This document shows, one piece after another, positions 8,693 to 16,966 of a stretch of 64,000 bases of DNA (positions are counted from its first letter, which is position 1; every line of letters begins with the position of its first letter). The position numbers and the translations under genes are program-made. The notes below the pieces were generated by a model. It was given only the letters and a program-made list of their open reading frames with translations, was not told the DNA's origin and did no database searches. The DNA comes from Anaerolineales bacterium (GTDB lineage Bacteria > Chloroflexota > Anaerolineae > 4572-78 > J111): assembly GCA_020634855.1 (NCBI GenBank), contig JACKAU010000008.1, positions 124,001-188,000 on the forward strand, in the 5' to 3' direction.

Positions 8693-10228
8693 CTATGAAG
8701 GTGGGGTCAAGCGAGACGGTGGTTGACTCTTATCGGCAGAGCGTATTTTGCTGATTAAGCTGTCTATTTCACGCCCGGCAATCTCCCGCGAGCCTAAACC
8801 GGCAGCCAGGGCAAAGGCTACAGCAATAGCGCCCAGCGACAAACCAAAGGCCAGATTGACAATATCTTCGGCCACGCCGACCTGCCGCAAAGCCATCGCC
8901 GCGACAAAGACGATAATGAGGGCGCGCGCGCTCTGAGCCAGCAGGTTCGCGTTATTGTTGACCGTGCTTAAAATGACTCGGTAGGCCAGATTAGCCAAGT
9001 ACAGCCCCAGGCCAAAGATAATTACAGCCAGAACCACTTGAACGGCAAATTCCAGGAATTGAGCCACCATCACCGAGAAGATGGTAAAGCCCATCATCTC
9101 GGCGGCTTCGATGGTCGCAAAAAGCATCAGGCCAACCAAGACCAGGTAGCCCACGACATCAGAGGGGGACCAGCCGCCTTCCGCAGGGTCTCGGCCCAAA
9201 CCGATTAAGCCCAGTACCCGGTCAAAGCCAATGCTTTTGAGCAACGTCGTTACCAGACCCGATACCAGCCGGGCAATGACATACGTCACGGCCAGAACAA
9301 TGGCCGCGCCAAAAATCGCCGGGATCGCTTGAAGCAAGGTGGTCAACATTTCGGTGGCCGGATCAGAGATGGCCGAAATTTGCAGCACCTGCAAGCCGGC
9401 GATGATCGCGGGAATGAGGATCAGAACGTAAACAACGGTACCAATCACTTCAGAAAGCGATTGGCCACCCTCCTGCGGTTTTATACCAACCCGCTCGCCT
9501 AACCCATCGACCTGGGCGGCGGACAGCAAACCGACCACAATTTGCCGGATAATGCGGGCAATCAACCAGCCCAACCAGATGAAGACGATGGCGGCAAAGA
9601 CATTGGGTAGGTACCCCAGCACCGTGGTCATCATATCCTGAACCGGCTCCAAAAGCCCTTGCATACCCAGCGCCCCTAAAATAGCGGGCAAGAAGAGCAA
9701 GAAGATGAACCAATACAGAACATTGGCCAACAGTTCGCTTAACGGCGTTTGCCCTTCTTGGGTCAACCCGGCCTGATTGCTCAATTTATCATCGAGACTG
9801 GTAGCTCCCAACAGCTTAGAGACCACCAGCTTAACCACCGTCGCAATGATCCAGGCCAGCAGCAGCAGCGCCCCGGCCGCGGCAATGTTGGCCGCATACT
9901 CAAAAATTGTACTGAGCAGCCCGTTTAACGGTTCGGTGATAATGGTCAAGCCTAAGATTTGGAAAACAGCCACCAACACAAAAAGCATGATCAGCCAAAA
10001 CACGGCGGTGGTAATAATCGGTTCAATCTTGAGATTAGATTTCCGTTTCTCCAAACCCATCGAACGAGCTAGCCGATTATCCAGTGAGGTTCGGTTCAAA
10101 ATTGCCCCCACTGCCCAGGACACGATCAAGGCAATCAGCCACCCAACCAGTAGGACCAGTATCGCTCCCACCAGACTTGGCAAGAATCCCCCTACGGTGC
10201 TCCAAATTTGATTAATAAATGGTTCCAT
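8693..10228 (-). CDS. Multi-repeat TM-helix (MscS-like) membrane protein
   Basis: A 511-residue membrane protein with AGGAG before its ATG. It carries five copies of the conserved TM-helix module seen at the N-terminus of some MscS-type channels, near residues 20-58, 110-155, 205-250, 300-345 and 395-430. Each has a hydrophobic helix, then a hydrophilic tail of the type T-S-L-D-N-R-L-A (for example T-S-L-D-D-K-L-S and G-F-D-R-V-L-G). The last hydrophobic part (A-I-A-V-A-F-A-L-A-A-G-L-G near 470) resembles the MscS pore helix, but there is no following beta domain. Mechanosensing is therefore only a family-based guess. Confidence 0.8.
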   Translation of the reverse strand: MEPFINQIWSTVGGFLPSLVGAILVLLVGWLIALIVSWAVGAILNRTSLDNRLARSMGLEKRKSNLKIEPIITTAVFWLIMLFVLVAVFQILGLTIITEPLNGLLSTIFEYAANIAAAGALLLLAWIIATVVKLVVSKLLGATSLDDKLSNQAGLTQEGQTPLSELLANVLYWFIFLLFLPAILGALGMQGLLEPVQDMMTTVLGYLPNVFAAIVFIWLGWLIARIIRQIVVGLLSAAQVDGLGERVGIKPQEGGQSLSEVIGTVVYVLILIPAIIAGLQVLQISAISDPATEMLTTLLQAIPAIFGAAIVLAVTYVIARLVSGLVTTLLKSIGFDRVLGLIGLGRDPAEGGWSPSDVVGYLVLVGLMLFATIEAAEMMGFTIFSVMVAQFLEFAVQVVLAVIIFGLGLYLANLAYRVILSTVNNNANLLAQSARALIIVFVAAMALRQVGVAEDIVNLAFGLSLGAIAVAFALAAGLGSREIAGREIDSLISKIRSADKSQPPSRLTPPS

Positions 10229-10327
10229 GATAAGCCTCTCCTAATTTATATAAATGAATTTATAAGACAGGCGATTCTAAACCCATAACCGCTTCGCCGG
10301 TCATTCGCCAGAACCGCCTATACGCAT

Positions 10328-10420
10328 AGACGAGCCAATATTTCGCTCAGCCAGGATGGATCCATCCTGGCCCGCATCCGCTGGATATGGCTATCCAGCG
10401 GGAGCATTGGCCAATATTCA
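10328..10420. repeat. Nested palindromes upstream of the MscS-like gene
   Basis: A perfect 20-bp palindrome CCAGGATGGATCCATCCTGG at 10351-10370 is followed by an interrupted one, CCGCTGGATA and TATCCAGCGG, at 10378-10401. GCCAATATT flanks both sides as a direct repeat. It lies downstream of the DUF4332 gene and may terminate it. Confidence 0.65.
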
Positions 10421-10459
10421 GTTGGTTTCTCTATCAGTGTTGATTGTTTGGGGTCAGCC

Positions 10460-10864
10460 TTAGTAGAAAATACCCCGGCCTAATCCTTTGGCCTGGGTCA
10501 CCCAATCCGCTATCTCGGTAGCGGTGGGAGTTCGCTGCACGCTGTGTTCGGCGGCGACTTCGTTGATCTTGGCCAACAGGTTATCGGGGTTGCGAGTAGC
10601 CATTTCGGCCACCGTATCGACCCCGGCAAACTCCAGCAGATCGGAATAAACCCGGCCAATGCCCTTGATGCGGGCCAGGTCGGCCCGGTTGCCCAGTTCC
10701 AGTAAAGCCCGGGCGTCGATATCCAGCTTCTTGGCCAGCTCCGTCCGATCTTTGGGCTGGGCCACGGCCGCCAGCAGCTTGTCGGAATCGGTTAACCCCG
10801 CCGATTTCAAGGCCGAGGCAATCTCCGGGGTAACGCCATAGAGTTCCGTTACATTTAAACTCAT
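10460..10864 (-). CDS. DUF4332 domain protein
   Basis: A 134-residue soluble protein with AAGGAG before its ATG. It matches DUF4332: an N-terminal helix-hairpin-helix-like part (Y-G-V-T-P-E-I-A-S-A-L-K-S-A-G-L-T-D-S-D-K-L-L at about 9-31) and a second one near 62-90 (L-A-R-I-K-G-I-G-R-V-Y-S-D-L-L-E-F-A-G-V-D-T-V-A-E-M). Tandem helix-hairpin-helix units of this kind usually bind nucleic acid without sequence specificity. The ligand here is not known. Confidence 0.87.
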   Translation of the reverse strand: MSLNVTELYGVTPEIASALKSAGLTDSDKLLAAVAQPKDRTELAKKLDIDARALLELGNRADLARIKGIGRVYSDLLEFAGVDTVAEMATRNPDNLLAKINEVAAEHSVQRTPTATEIADWVTQAKGLGRGIFY

Positions 10865-10914
10865 AAGTTATCTCCTTTTTTTATAATGTTGTGTTGAGCG
10901 GAATAGGTCTACTT

Positions 10915-11112
10915 CTATAATGTCACATTTAAGGACTTGGTTGCTGGCGTAAATGAGATACGCAAACGAATACGGTTGTCAAGATGTTGAATGATCAGGT
11001 GGGTGAATTCGATGGGTGAAAATTGAGGCAGAGGCGTAGCCGTTCGCAAAATTTCACGTAAGCTAGCTATCGATAAAGCGGGTAAAACATTAACTTGATA
11101 AGGCGCGAACAA
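10915..11112 (-). CDS. Possible small hypothetical protein
   Basis: An open frame of about 65 codons beginning at a TTG, with no clear ribosome site. An ATG at about 11145 in another frame opens with M-S-E-T-R-F-S-P and could be the true start if one base is missing, giving about 75 residues. The product is mostly beta/helical with L-R-I-S-F-T near the end. I recognise no family. Upstream, on the minus strand, TTTTAAG-like units repeat every 10-11 bases (about 11160-11200), which is reminiscent of an OmpR-type box. Confidence 0.3.
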   Translation of the reverse strand: MFAPYQVNVLPALSIASLREILRTATPLPQFSPIEFTHLIIQHLDNRIRLRISFTPATKSLNVTL

Positions 11113-11533
11113 GACGGACTGAATCTCGTTTCACTCATAATATCAAGTACTTCTTGAAATTCCCCTAAAAACTTCTTAAAAGCTGCTTAAAACTGGAAGG
11201 TTGCTTTCCCTCATTATTACTGACCTGAATTCGGAACTTGATGTCCTTCATGTCATTTCGCAGCGCTAGCGGAGAAATCCCTGTGACAATACATTAAAAA
11301 GTTGTCTGGCAGGCAAGATTTGAAGCGACAACACCAATTTCCCTCTACGAATGCTTCATTTATAGCTACGCCTAAGGGATTTCTCCGCCTTCGGCTGCGT
11401 AATGACATGCTCGGCTCTAATTATCGAACTTAGCATACCACGATGCCAGGCATCGTTCTTACGGTAAGGAAAAGGGGGGAGTTGGGGAGTTACCCCCATG
11501 CCCCCCAGCCTACGGCGTTTTCCTTAGCAGGTT
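11113..11533. other. 420-bp intergenic stretch
   Basis: No gene is supported. It holds the TTTTAAG-like repeats near 11160-11200 and the inverted-repeat element at 11250-11408. Confidence 0.6.
11250..11408. repeat. Dispersed inverted-repeat element, copy 1
   Basis: Outer arms are ATGTCATTTCGCAGCGCTAG with GGAGAAATCC on the left and AGGGATTTCTCCGCCTTCGG with CTGCGTAATGACAT on the right. The element is about 159 bp. Related copies lie at 36949-37044 and 53848-54003. The interior differs between copies and has no open frame of note, so this is a non-coding palindromic element. Confidence 0.8.
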
Positions 11534-12100
11534 CTACGTTCCAGCATGAGCCATCATGTCGACGACGACGGTTACCGCCAGCAAGAGGACGTCATTCTGG
11601 CCCGGCTCGATCTGTACGCCGTAGCTGTCACGAATACGGAACCACTTCTTGGACACCTCGGCGATCTTATCTCGACCTTCACCGATTTCGTACTCATGGT
11701 CCAAGATGTTGCCTTGAACCTGCAAGTCCGGGCCATCACCTATCTTCACCACCCAGCGGTCACGCAACGGCGTAATCAAGGCTTTCTTAACCATGGCCAG
11801 CCGTTCGCCGTTCGGCCCTTCGATCTCCATGCTGTCCTTAATCCGCAACATTCGCTCCTGAATCTTGCAAAGCTGGTTGCCCTGGCGGTCTTCAAAAAAT
11901 AGGGTATCGCGTACCCGCAGCATCTTGCCGTCAACTTTGTAAACCTTGTCACCGTCCTCGTTCTCAATCCAGAAATCATCGCCAAACGCGATCAGTTTCT
12001 GGCGCATCTTGTAGCGGGTAGCTGTGCCGCCTCGCCCAAACTCCTGGCGATCTTCTCGGCGCTGCTCGCGCCGCTCTTGTCTTCGTTCTCGACCTAACAT
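11534..12100 (-). CDS. LURP-one-related (tubby-like fold) protein
   Basis: A 188-residue protein with AAAGGAG before its ATG. After a very basic Arg/Glu-rich opening (about 1-25) comes a LURP-one-related domain at about 28-180. It is built of repeated beta-hairpin units with paired aromatic/charged motifs (D-D-F-W-I-E-N-E-D-G-D-K-V-Y-K-V-D-G-K near 40, then L-F-F-E-D-R-Q-G-N-Q-L-C-K-I-Q near 68). The fold is that of the tubby C-terminal domain and may bind phospholipid. The bacterial role is unknown. A TACTCC site lies about 210 bp upstream. Confidence 0.87.
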   Translation of the reverse strand: MLGRERRQERREQRREDRQEFGRGGTATRYKMRQKLIAFGDDFWIENEDGDKVYKVDGKMLRVRDTLFFEDRQGNQLCKIQERMLRIKDSMEIEGPNGERLAMVKKALITPLRDRWVVKIGDGPDLQVQGNILDHEYEIGEGRDKIAEVSKKWFRIRDSYGVQIEPGQNDVLLLAVTVVVDMMAHAGT

Positions 12101-12140
12101 TTGTATTGTCTCCTTTCAACTACACTATGATTATTTTACC

Positions 12141-12215
12141 GGTTCCCAAACCGGGTTTGGGAACCAGAAAGAAAACTGTGTGAGCACCGGGTGTCCAAAT
12201 TCAGTTTGGATACCC
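12141..12215. repeat. Two adjacent short palindromes
   Basis: A perfect 25-bp palindrome with arms GGTTCCCAAAC and GTTTGGGAACC (12141-12165), then a 27-bp one with arms GGGTGTCCAAA and TTTGGATACCC (12189-12215, one mismatch). They lie in the upstream region of the LURP-one gene. A related GGTCTGGTT palindrome is at 13710-13739. Confidence 0.7.
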
Positions 12216-12311
12216 ATTTTCGTTATAAAACAGGGCCTATAAAGAAAAGATTGATTATAGGTTGCCTAAAACTACTATAAATCGATTTTATCCGACCGGT
12301 AACCCGCAATA

Positions 12312-12329
12312 GGGTGTATCTAAGGAGTA
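12312..12329 (-). promoter_or_regulatory. TACTCC direct-repeat site B
   Basis: On the minus strand TACTCCTTAGATACACCC, with half-sites 11 bases apart. It is followed by GGGTTACCGG and then ATAAAATC (about 12283-12298), an arrangement shared with site C. It lies upstream of the LURP-one gene. Confidence 0.45.
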
Positions 12330-12400
12330 TTTAAGGCCTGGTTTTTCTTTCAACTATGCCAGTTTCATAGGGAGAACACTCTTCGTCAGGCCTTTAGCGG

Positions 12401-13687
12401 CTACCTAATCTCGTCATCTGTACTCTTCAAGTGATTACATTCTGTTTCAAAAACTACCTGATCGTACTGCCAGAGCGTCTGGAAAAACCGACGGAGATCG
12501 GTTTGTTGACCGCGTTCGACTTCTGCCGAACCGCCAATAATGTCATCAATTGTCCGCTGACCATCAATTGCGTCATAAAGCTTTTTTTTCAACGCATCGA
12601 CCGGGAGATAGAGATCGGGGTAGGTGTGAGAGCGGTTAATGAGTACGGCCGCAGCCCCAGGCGGCAGTTGCTGCGTTACCCTGATGGTTTCGGGGAGGCG
12701 AATGGGGACGTAGTTCAGCCATTCCTCATTATCATTATCGAAGCGGATTGACTCGCCGTCTAGCGACCCATCGGCCCGATAGGCGATCAGACTATGCCGG
12801 ACCATCGTCCCCCGGAATAATTCAACAGCGGCGTACTGCTCCTCCTTAGGAAGTTGGTTTAACCGGGCGCTGTGTGGTGTTGCCGCCAGCGCGCCGCACT
12901 GGGGCAGGTAGGGCGCTTGCCGGTACCAGCGTCCAAAGGTCAAGCCGCAGCGTTCAATGAATTCCAAAAACTGCGGCACGGTGTAGGCCCGATCCACCGG
13001 GTTGAGCAGCGCGTCGGCCAGGGCGTCTTTGCGTTGAAAATCGGGCGACTCGCCCAGCAGGCGGGCTAAAGGATGATCGAGCGGCAAGGCCATCAGCGTC
13101 GCCGCAAGCTCCTTGATTTCCTGATCGGTATGGCCTAGTTCCAGCCGGCGGGCATAGTCTTGCAGCATATAAATGCCGCTGCGGCCGTAGGTGGCATAAA
13201 CCATCACGTGTATTGCGCCGTCTGGTTTGAGTACCTGGCGCAAGGCATTCAGCCCGGCATCCGGATCAGGTAGATGATGCAAGACGCCGGTGCAGACAAT
13301 GCGGTCGAAGCTGCGTTCCAGTTCGCCGACCCGTTCGATGGGTAGCTGGCGCAGTTCCAGGTTATTCAGTTTATATTTGCGCCGGAGCGCTGCGGTCTGC
13401 TGAATGCTGGTCTGGCTAACATCGATGCCAACCACATGCGCTTCAGGCTGGCGCAGCGCATATTTTGCCGCCTGAGATGTGCCACAGCCGGCCACGAGGA
13501 TCGCCTGATCAGCCTGGTACGCTCTGTCCGGAAAGAACAGGTGAAAATCGGCGCGGCGTATCGCTTGATCTTCCCAGCGGGCGCGATATTTATCGAGACT
13601 GGTCACCGGTGGTGGATAAGGATGCTTGTCGTAGAACTCACGCACCTGGTCAGCAACCATCGAATGGGTAACTTCTTGAGTTTTCAT
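12401..13687 (-). CDS. Class I SAM-dependent methyltransferase with PqqD-like tail
   Basis: A 428-residue protein. The N-terminal part opens with Q-V-R-E-F-Y-D-K-H-P-Y-P-P-P. The SAM-binding Rossmann domain follows at about 60-180: motif I I-L-V-A-G-C-G-T-S-Q, acidic residue in V-V-G-I-D-V-S, and G-V-L-H-H-L-P-D-P near 135. The last 70 residues (L-P-V-D-A-L-K-K-K-L-Y-D-A-I-D-G-Q-R-T-I-D-D-I) resemble a PqqD-type peptide-binding winged helix. The substrate is unknown. It is downstream of the sulfatase on the same strand, 69 bp away, but a palindrome lies between them. Confidence 0.82.
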   Translation of the reverse strand: MKTQEVTHSMVADQVREFYDKHPYPPPVTSLDKYRARWEDQAIRRADFHLFFPDRAYQADQAILVAGCGTSQAAKYALRQPEAHVVGIDVSQTSIQQTAALRRKYKLNNLELRQLPIERVGELERSFDRIVCTGVLHHLPDPDAGLNALRQVLKPDGAIHVMVYATYGRSGIYMLQDYARRLELGHTDQEIKELAATLMALPLDHPLARLLGESPDFQRKDALADALLNPVDRAYTVPQFLEFIERCGLTFGRWYRQAPYLPQCGALAATPHSARLNQLPKEEQYAAVELFRGTMVRHSLIAYRADGSLDGESIRFDNDNEEWLNYVPIRLPETIRVTQQLPPGAAAVLINRSHTYPDLYLPVDALKKKLYDAIDGQRTIDDIIGGSAEVERGQQTDLRRFFQTLWQYDQVVFETECNHLKSTDDEIR

Positions 13688-13709
13688 AACCTGACCTGTT
13701 GAGAAAAAC

Positions 13710-13739
13710 GGGTCTGGTTCCCGGTTGGAAACCAGACCC
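13710..13739 (-). terminator. Stem-loop after the sulfatase gene
   Basis: Arms GGGTCTGGTT and AACCAGACCC enclose CCCGGTTGGA. It lies just after the sulfatase stop. There is no clear T-run, so it may be a dispersed palindrome rather than a factor-independent terminator. Confidence 0.4.
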
Positions 13740-13756
13740 GGGATTAATGGCGGTAC

Positions 13757-15298
13757 CTAACCGGCGCCATGCATACTTTGCTCCATCTTGTCCAGAATCT
13801 GTTGGACAGAGAAGCTGGCCGGTTTCATCCGAGGCGGAAACTCCACGAATGTAGCCAAGAATTGGGCAACGATTGACTGTCCGGCGTAAAGCAAGAACAC
13901 GTGATCAATCATCCAATCGTAATACGAATTAGAGGTGATGTCTGCCCGTTCGTAGGGATCGGTGCGCAGATTGAAAAATTTCGGGACACGCAGAGGAACA
14001 AATGGATCAGCCCATATCCGCAGCGTACCGGCCACGCGTTGTTCGGCAAAGACCAGTTTCCAGTTGTCATAACGGAGGGCAACCAGTTCGCCGTCATCCG
14101 AGAAGTAGATAAAGCCCGGCCGTGGCCCCTTCTCCTCGTCGCCGGTGAGGTAGGGTAAGAAGTTATAGCCGTCGATATGTACCCTGAATTCTTTATCACC
14201 GGCCTGGTGGCCTTGCTTCAACTTCTCCTTAATGTCTGGATCGCCGGCGGCGGCCAACAAGGTCGGCAGCCAATCCTGGTGAGCGATAATCTCGTTGGAA
14301 ACCACGCCGGCCGGAATTTTACCTGGCCAACGGATCAATTCCGGAACGCGAAAAGCGCCCTCCCAGTTAGAGTTCTTTTCATTGCGGAAGGGAGTCATCC
14401 CCGCGTCCGGCCAAGAGTTCATATGGGGTCCATTGTCGGTGCTGTAGATGACGATGGTATCTTCGGTGATGCCAAGTTCGTCCAGGTAATCCAGCATCTC
14501 GCCGACATGTTTATCGTGTTCGACCATTGTATCGTGATAGAACGACTGCCAGCGGCCGGCCTGCCCCAAAATCTCTTCGGGGGGGTGAACCCGGAAGTGC
14601 ATCCAGGTCGTATTGAACCAGACAAAGAACGGCTGATCATCCTCGTGGGCACGGCGGATAAAATCTTTGGCCACGGGCAGCAGTTCCGTATCGACCGTTT
14701 CCATTCGTTTCTTGGTAAGGGGGCCGGTGTCTTCGATCCTCTGCTTACCGACGCGGCCCCAACGCGGCTGCTCAGTGGGGTCATCCTCGTCGATCGCCCA
14801 GGAATGAATGACACCTCGCGGCTTGAAGCGCGCATGGAAATTGGGAAAATCTACTTCGGACGGATAATCAACGTTCTCCGGCTCTTCCTCAGCATTCAGA
14901 TGGTAAAGATTACCAAAAAATTCGTCAAAGCCGTGCGCTGTCGGCAGATATCTGTTCAAGTCACCAAAATGGTTCTTGCCGAACTGGCCGGTAGCATAGC
15001 CTAGCGGCTTGAGCAGTTCAGCGATAGTTGCATCTTCGGCTTGCAGACCGATATCAACCCCCGGCATACCGACTTTGGTGAGTCCGGTGCGATAAGGGCT
15101 TTGCCCGGTAATGAAGGCGGCGCGACCGGCCGTACAACTTTGCTGGCCGTACGAGTCGGTGAAGCGCATGCCTTCGTTGGCAAGACGGTCAATGTTGGGG
15201 GTGCGGTAACCCATCAACCCGTCGCTGTAACAGCTTAGGTTGGTGATACCGATATCGTCACCCCATATAACCAGGATATTGGGCCTTCCATTGGGCAT
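13757..15298 (-). CDS. Cys-type sulfatase (arylsulfatase family)
   Basis: A 513-residue alkaline phosphatase-superfamily sulfatase with AAAGGAG before its ATG. Metal ligands are D14-D15 in I-W-G-D-D-I-G. The formylglycine motif is C55-T-A-G-R59, a variant with Ala instead of Pro at the third position that the family consensus allows. Later motifs are F-G-K-N-H-F-G near 108, Y-S-T-D-N-G-P-H near 285 and N-W-K-L-V-F near 415. No signal peptide or lipobox is visible, so the enzyme appears cytoplasmic. The next gene upstream encodes its likely maturase. The substrate (a sulfate or phosphonate ester) cannot be told. Confidence 0.92.
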   Translation of the reverse strand: MPNGRPNILVIWGDDIGITNLSCYSDGLMGYRTPNIDRLANEGMRFTDSYGQQSCTAGRAAFITGQSPYRTGLTKVGMPGVDIGLQAEDATIAELLKPLGYATGQFGKNHFGDLNRYLPTAHGFDEFFGNLYHLNAEEEPENVDYPSEVDFPNFHARFKPRGVIHSWAIDEDDPTEQPRWGRVGKQRIEDTGPLTKKRMETVDTELLPVAKDFIRRAHEDDQPFFVWFNTTWMHFRVHPPEEILGQAGRWQSFYHDTMVEHDKHVGEMLDYLDELGITEDTIVIYSTDNGPHMNSWPDAGMTPFRNEKNSNWEGAFRVPELIRWPGKIPAGVVSNEIIAHQDWLPTLLAAAGDPDIKEKLKQGHQAGDKEFRVHIDGYNFLPYLTGDEEKGPRPGFIYFSDDGELVALRYDNWKLVFAEQRVAGTLRIWADPFVPLRVPKFFNLRTDPYERADITSNSYYDWMIDHVFLLYAGQSIVAQFLATFVEFPPRMKPASFSVQQILDKMEQSMHGAG

Positions 15299-15396
15299 TC
15301 TAAATCTCCTTTATTGAATGTTTACATCCACATTTTCAAGCGCTGACGGGCCTCAAGGGCTAACAATTATGTTGATCTCACCTCCCTTGAAAATAG

Positions 15397-15456
15397 CCCT
15401 CACCCCAACCCCTCTCCCTGAGGGAGAGGGGAGTCGCGCCAGCGACGGGGTGAGGG
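15397..15456. repeat. CCCTCACCCC inverted repeat
   Basis: Outer arms CCCTCACCCC and GGGGTGAGGG enclose an inner CCCCTCTCCCTGAGGGAGAG hairpin. It lies in the 249-bp gap between maturase and sulfatase. This is a commonly seen type of dispersed bacterial intergenic repeat. Confidence 0.75.
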
Positions 15457-15547
15457 TAAAACACGATTTTCATTTCCGGTGTCGTCTCATTTGAGACTGT
15501 CGGACTCCTTCACATAGTCCGGGTTTACAACGGCCTTTATCGACCGC

Positions 15548-16966
15548 CTACTCAGGTAGCCGCAACGGCAGCGTTGAGCGTTGTTCCGGTTTGGGCAGCG
15601 GCTTGCGGGGAGGAGATTTTAATTGCGGCCGACCATGACACTGCTTGATCTTGCGCCCGCTGCCGCAGGGACACGGATCGTTGCGGTTGGCCTGGGCCAA
15701 TGCCGCCTTGAATTTGGCCTCTTCTGCCGCCAGAAGGGGCATCACCTCCGCCGCCGGTCGACCTCGCCGGATCAGGCCGGTCATAATTTTGGCCGGATAA
15801 TCGATGTGATGGAAGAACTGTTTAAAACCCGCACATAAATAATTCAGGCCCGGTTCGCCATCCGGCGTTTCAATAAAACGGTTCTTTGGACATTCGCCGT
15901 GGCAGGCAAACCGCACATCGCACTCCAGGCAGTAGTGCGGCAGGGTATCCCTCTTGTCTTGCCCAAACCGCAATTGCGGCTCCGAGGCGACCAATTCGAT
16001 CATATGCTCATCCCGGATGTTGCCCAGATGATAATTGGGTTCGACAAAGTGATCGCAAGCATAGAGGTCGCCATTGTGTTCGATGGCCAGCCCCTGCCCG
16101 CAGGTTTCGTTGAAGACGCACATCCCGGAGGACGGCATGCTTACCCAGTTACGGATGGCCGCCTCAAAGGTTTGGACATAAACCCGGCCGACATCGCGCC
16201 GCACCCACTCATCGAAGATGGCGCTCAGGAACCGACCAAACTGCTCCGGCAATACCGAGCGATCAGAGACGGTGTTGCCTTCTTGATACAGAGTCAGACC
16301 GTTTTCATTGATTCGCTCGACCACCGGAATAAACTGCATCCAGTCGGCTCCAATCTCGTCGCGGATGAAGCGGTAGACCTCCAACGGATAATCGCCGTTG
16401 ACCCGGTTGACCGTGGTCAGAATGTTGAACTCGACGCCATGTTTTTGCAGCAGCCGGATGCCGCGCATAACTTTATCGAAGGTCGGTTGGCCGCCTTTGT
16501 CCACCCGGTAAATATCGTGCAACTCGGCCGGGCCGTCGATGCTGATGCCGATGAGAAAGTTATGTTCTTTGAAGAAGGCGCACCAGTCATCATTCAGCAG
16601 CGTACCGTTGGTCTGCATCGTATGCAGAAAGGTCATGCCCGGCCGGCGGTATTTTTCGGCCAGATCCATCGCTTGGCGATAGAAGTCGAGGCCCATAATC
16701 GTCGGCTCGCCGCCTTGCCAGGCAATGGTCACCTGATCGGCGCGGTGAGACTCGATCAACTGGCGGATGTACTGCTCCAGCACCTCGTCGGTCATACGGA
16801 ATTGGCTGCCGGGGTAGAGGTGTTCCTTGTCCAGGAAAAAGCAGTAGGCGCAATCCAGGTTGCAGATGGCCCCAGTCGGTTTGGCCAGCAGGTGAAAGGC
16901 CTCTGGCGCATTGTCGGGATAGATTAGGTCGATGGGTTGGGGTGTCGGTATTTTATTAGCATCCAA
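15548..16966 (-). CDS. Anaerobic sulfatase maturase (radical SAM, SPASM, SEC-C)
   Basis: A 472-residue radical SAM enzyme that would convert the active-site Cys of a sulfatase to formylglycine without oxygen. The 4Fe-4S motif is C35-N-L-D-C39-A-Y-C42, followed by W-Q-G-G-E-P-T near 85. The SPASM region carries clustered cysteines (C-V-F-N-E-T-C-G-Q-G, Y-A-C-D-H-F, C-L-E-C-D-V-R-F-A-C-H-G-E-C) for two auxiliary clusters. A SEC-C zinc motif, D-P-C-P-C-G-S-G-R-K-I-K-Q-C-H, is fused near 436-450. The start is a TTG at 16966 with GGAG 8 bases upstream. The adjacent sulfatase is the probable substrate. Confidence 0.93.
   Translation of the reverse strand: MDANKIPTPQPIDLIYPDNAPEAFHLLAKPTGAICNLDCAYCFFLDKEHLYPGSQFRMTDEVLEQYIRQLIESHRADQVTIAWQGGEPTIMGLDFYRQAMDLAEKYRRPGMTFLHTMQTNGTLLNDDWCAFFKEHNFLIGISIDGPAELHDIYRVDKGGQPTFDKVMRGIRLLQKHGVEFNILTTVNRVNGDYPLEVYRFIRDEIGADWMQFIPVVERINENGLTLYQEGNTVSDRSVLPEQFGRFLSAIFDEWVRRDVGRVYVQTFEAAIRNWVSMPSSGMCVFNETCGQGLAIEHNGDLYACDHFVEPNYHLGNIRDEHMIELVASEPQLRFGQDKRDTLPHYCLECDVRFACHGECPKNRFIETPDGEPGLNYLCAGFKQFFHHIDYPAKIMTGLIRRGRPAAEVMPLLAAEEAKFKAALAQANRNDPCPCGSGRKIKQCHGRPQLKSPPRKPLPKPEQRSTLPLRLPE

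Noticed and set aside
14177..16927. Long plus-strand frames of 275 and 342 codons
   Set aside because: They are shadows of the sulfatase and maturase genes, whose motifs are complete on the minus strand.
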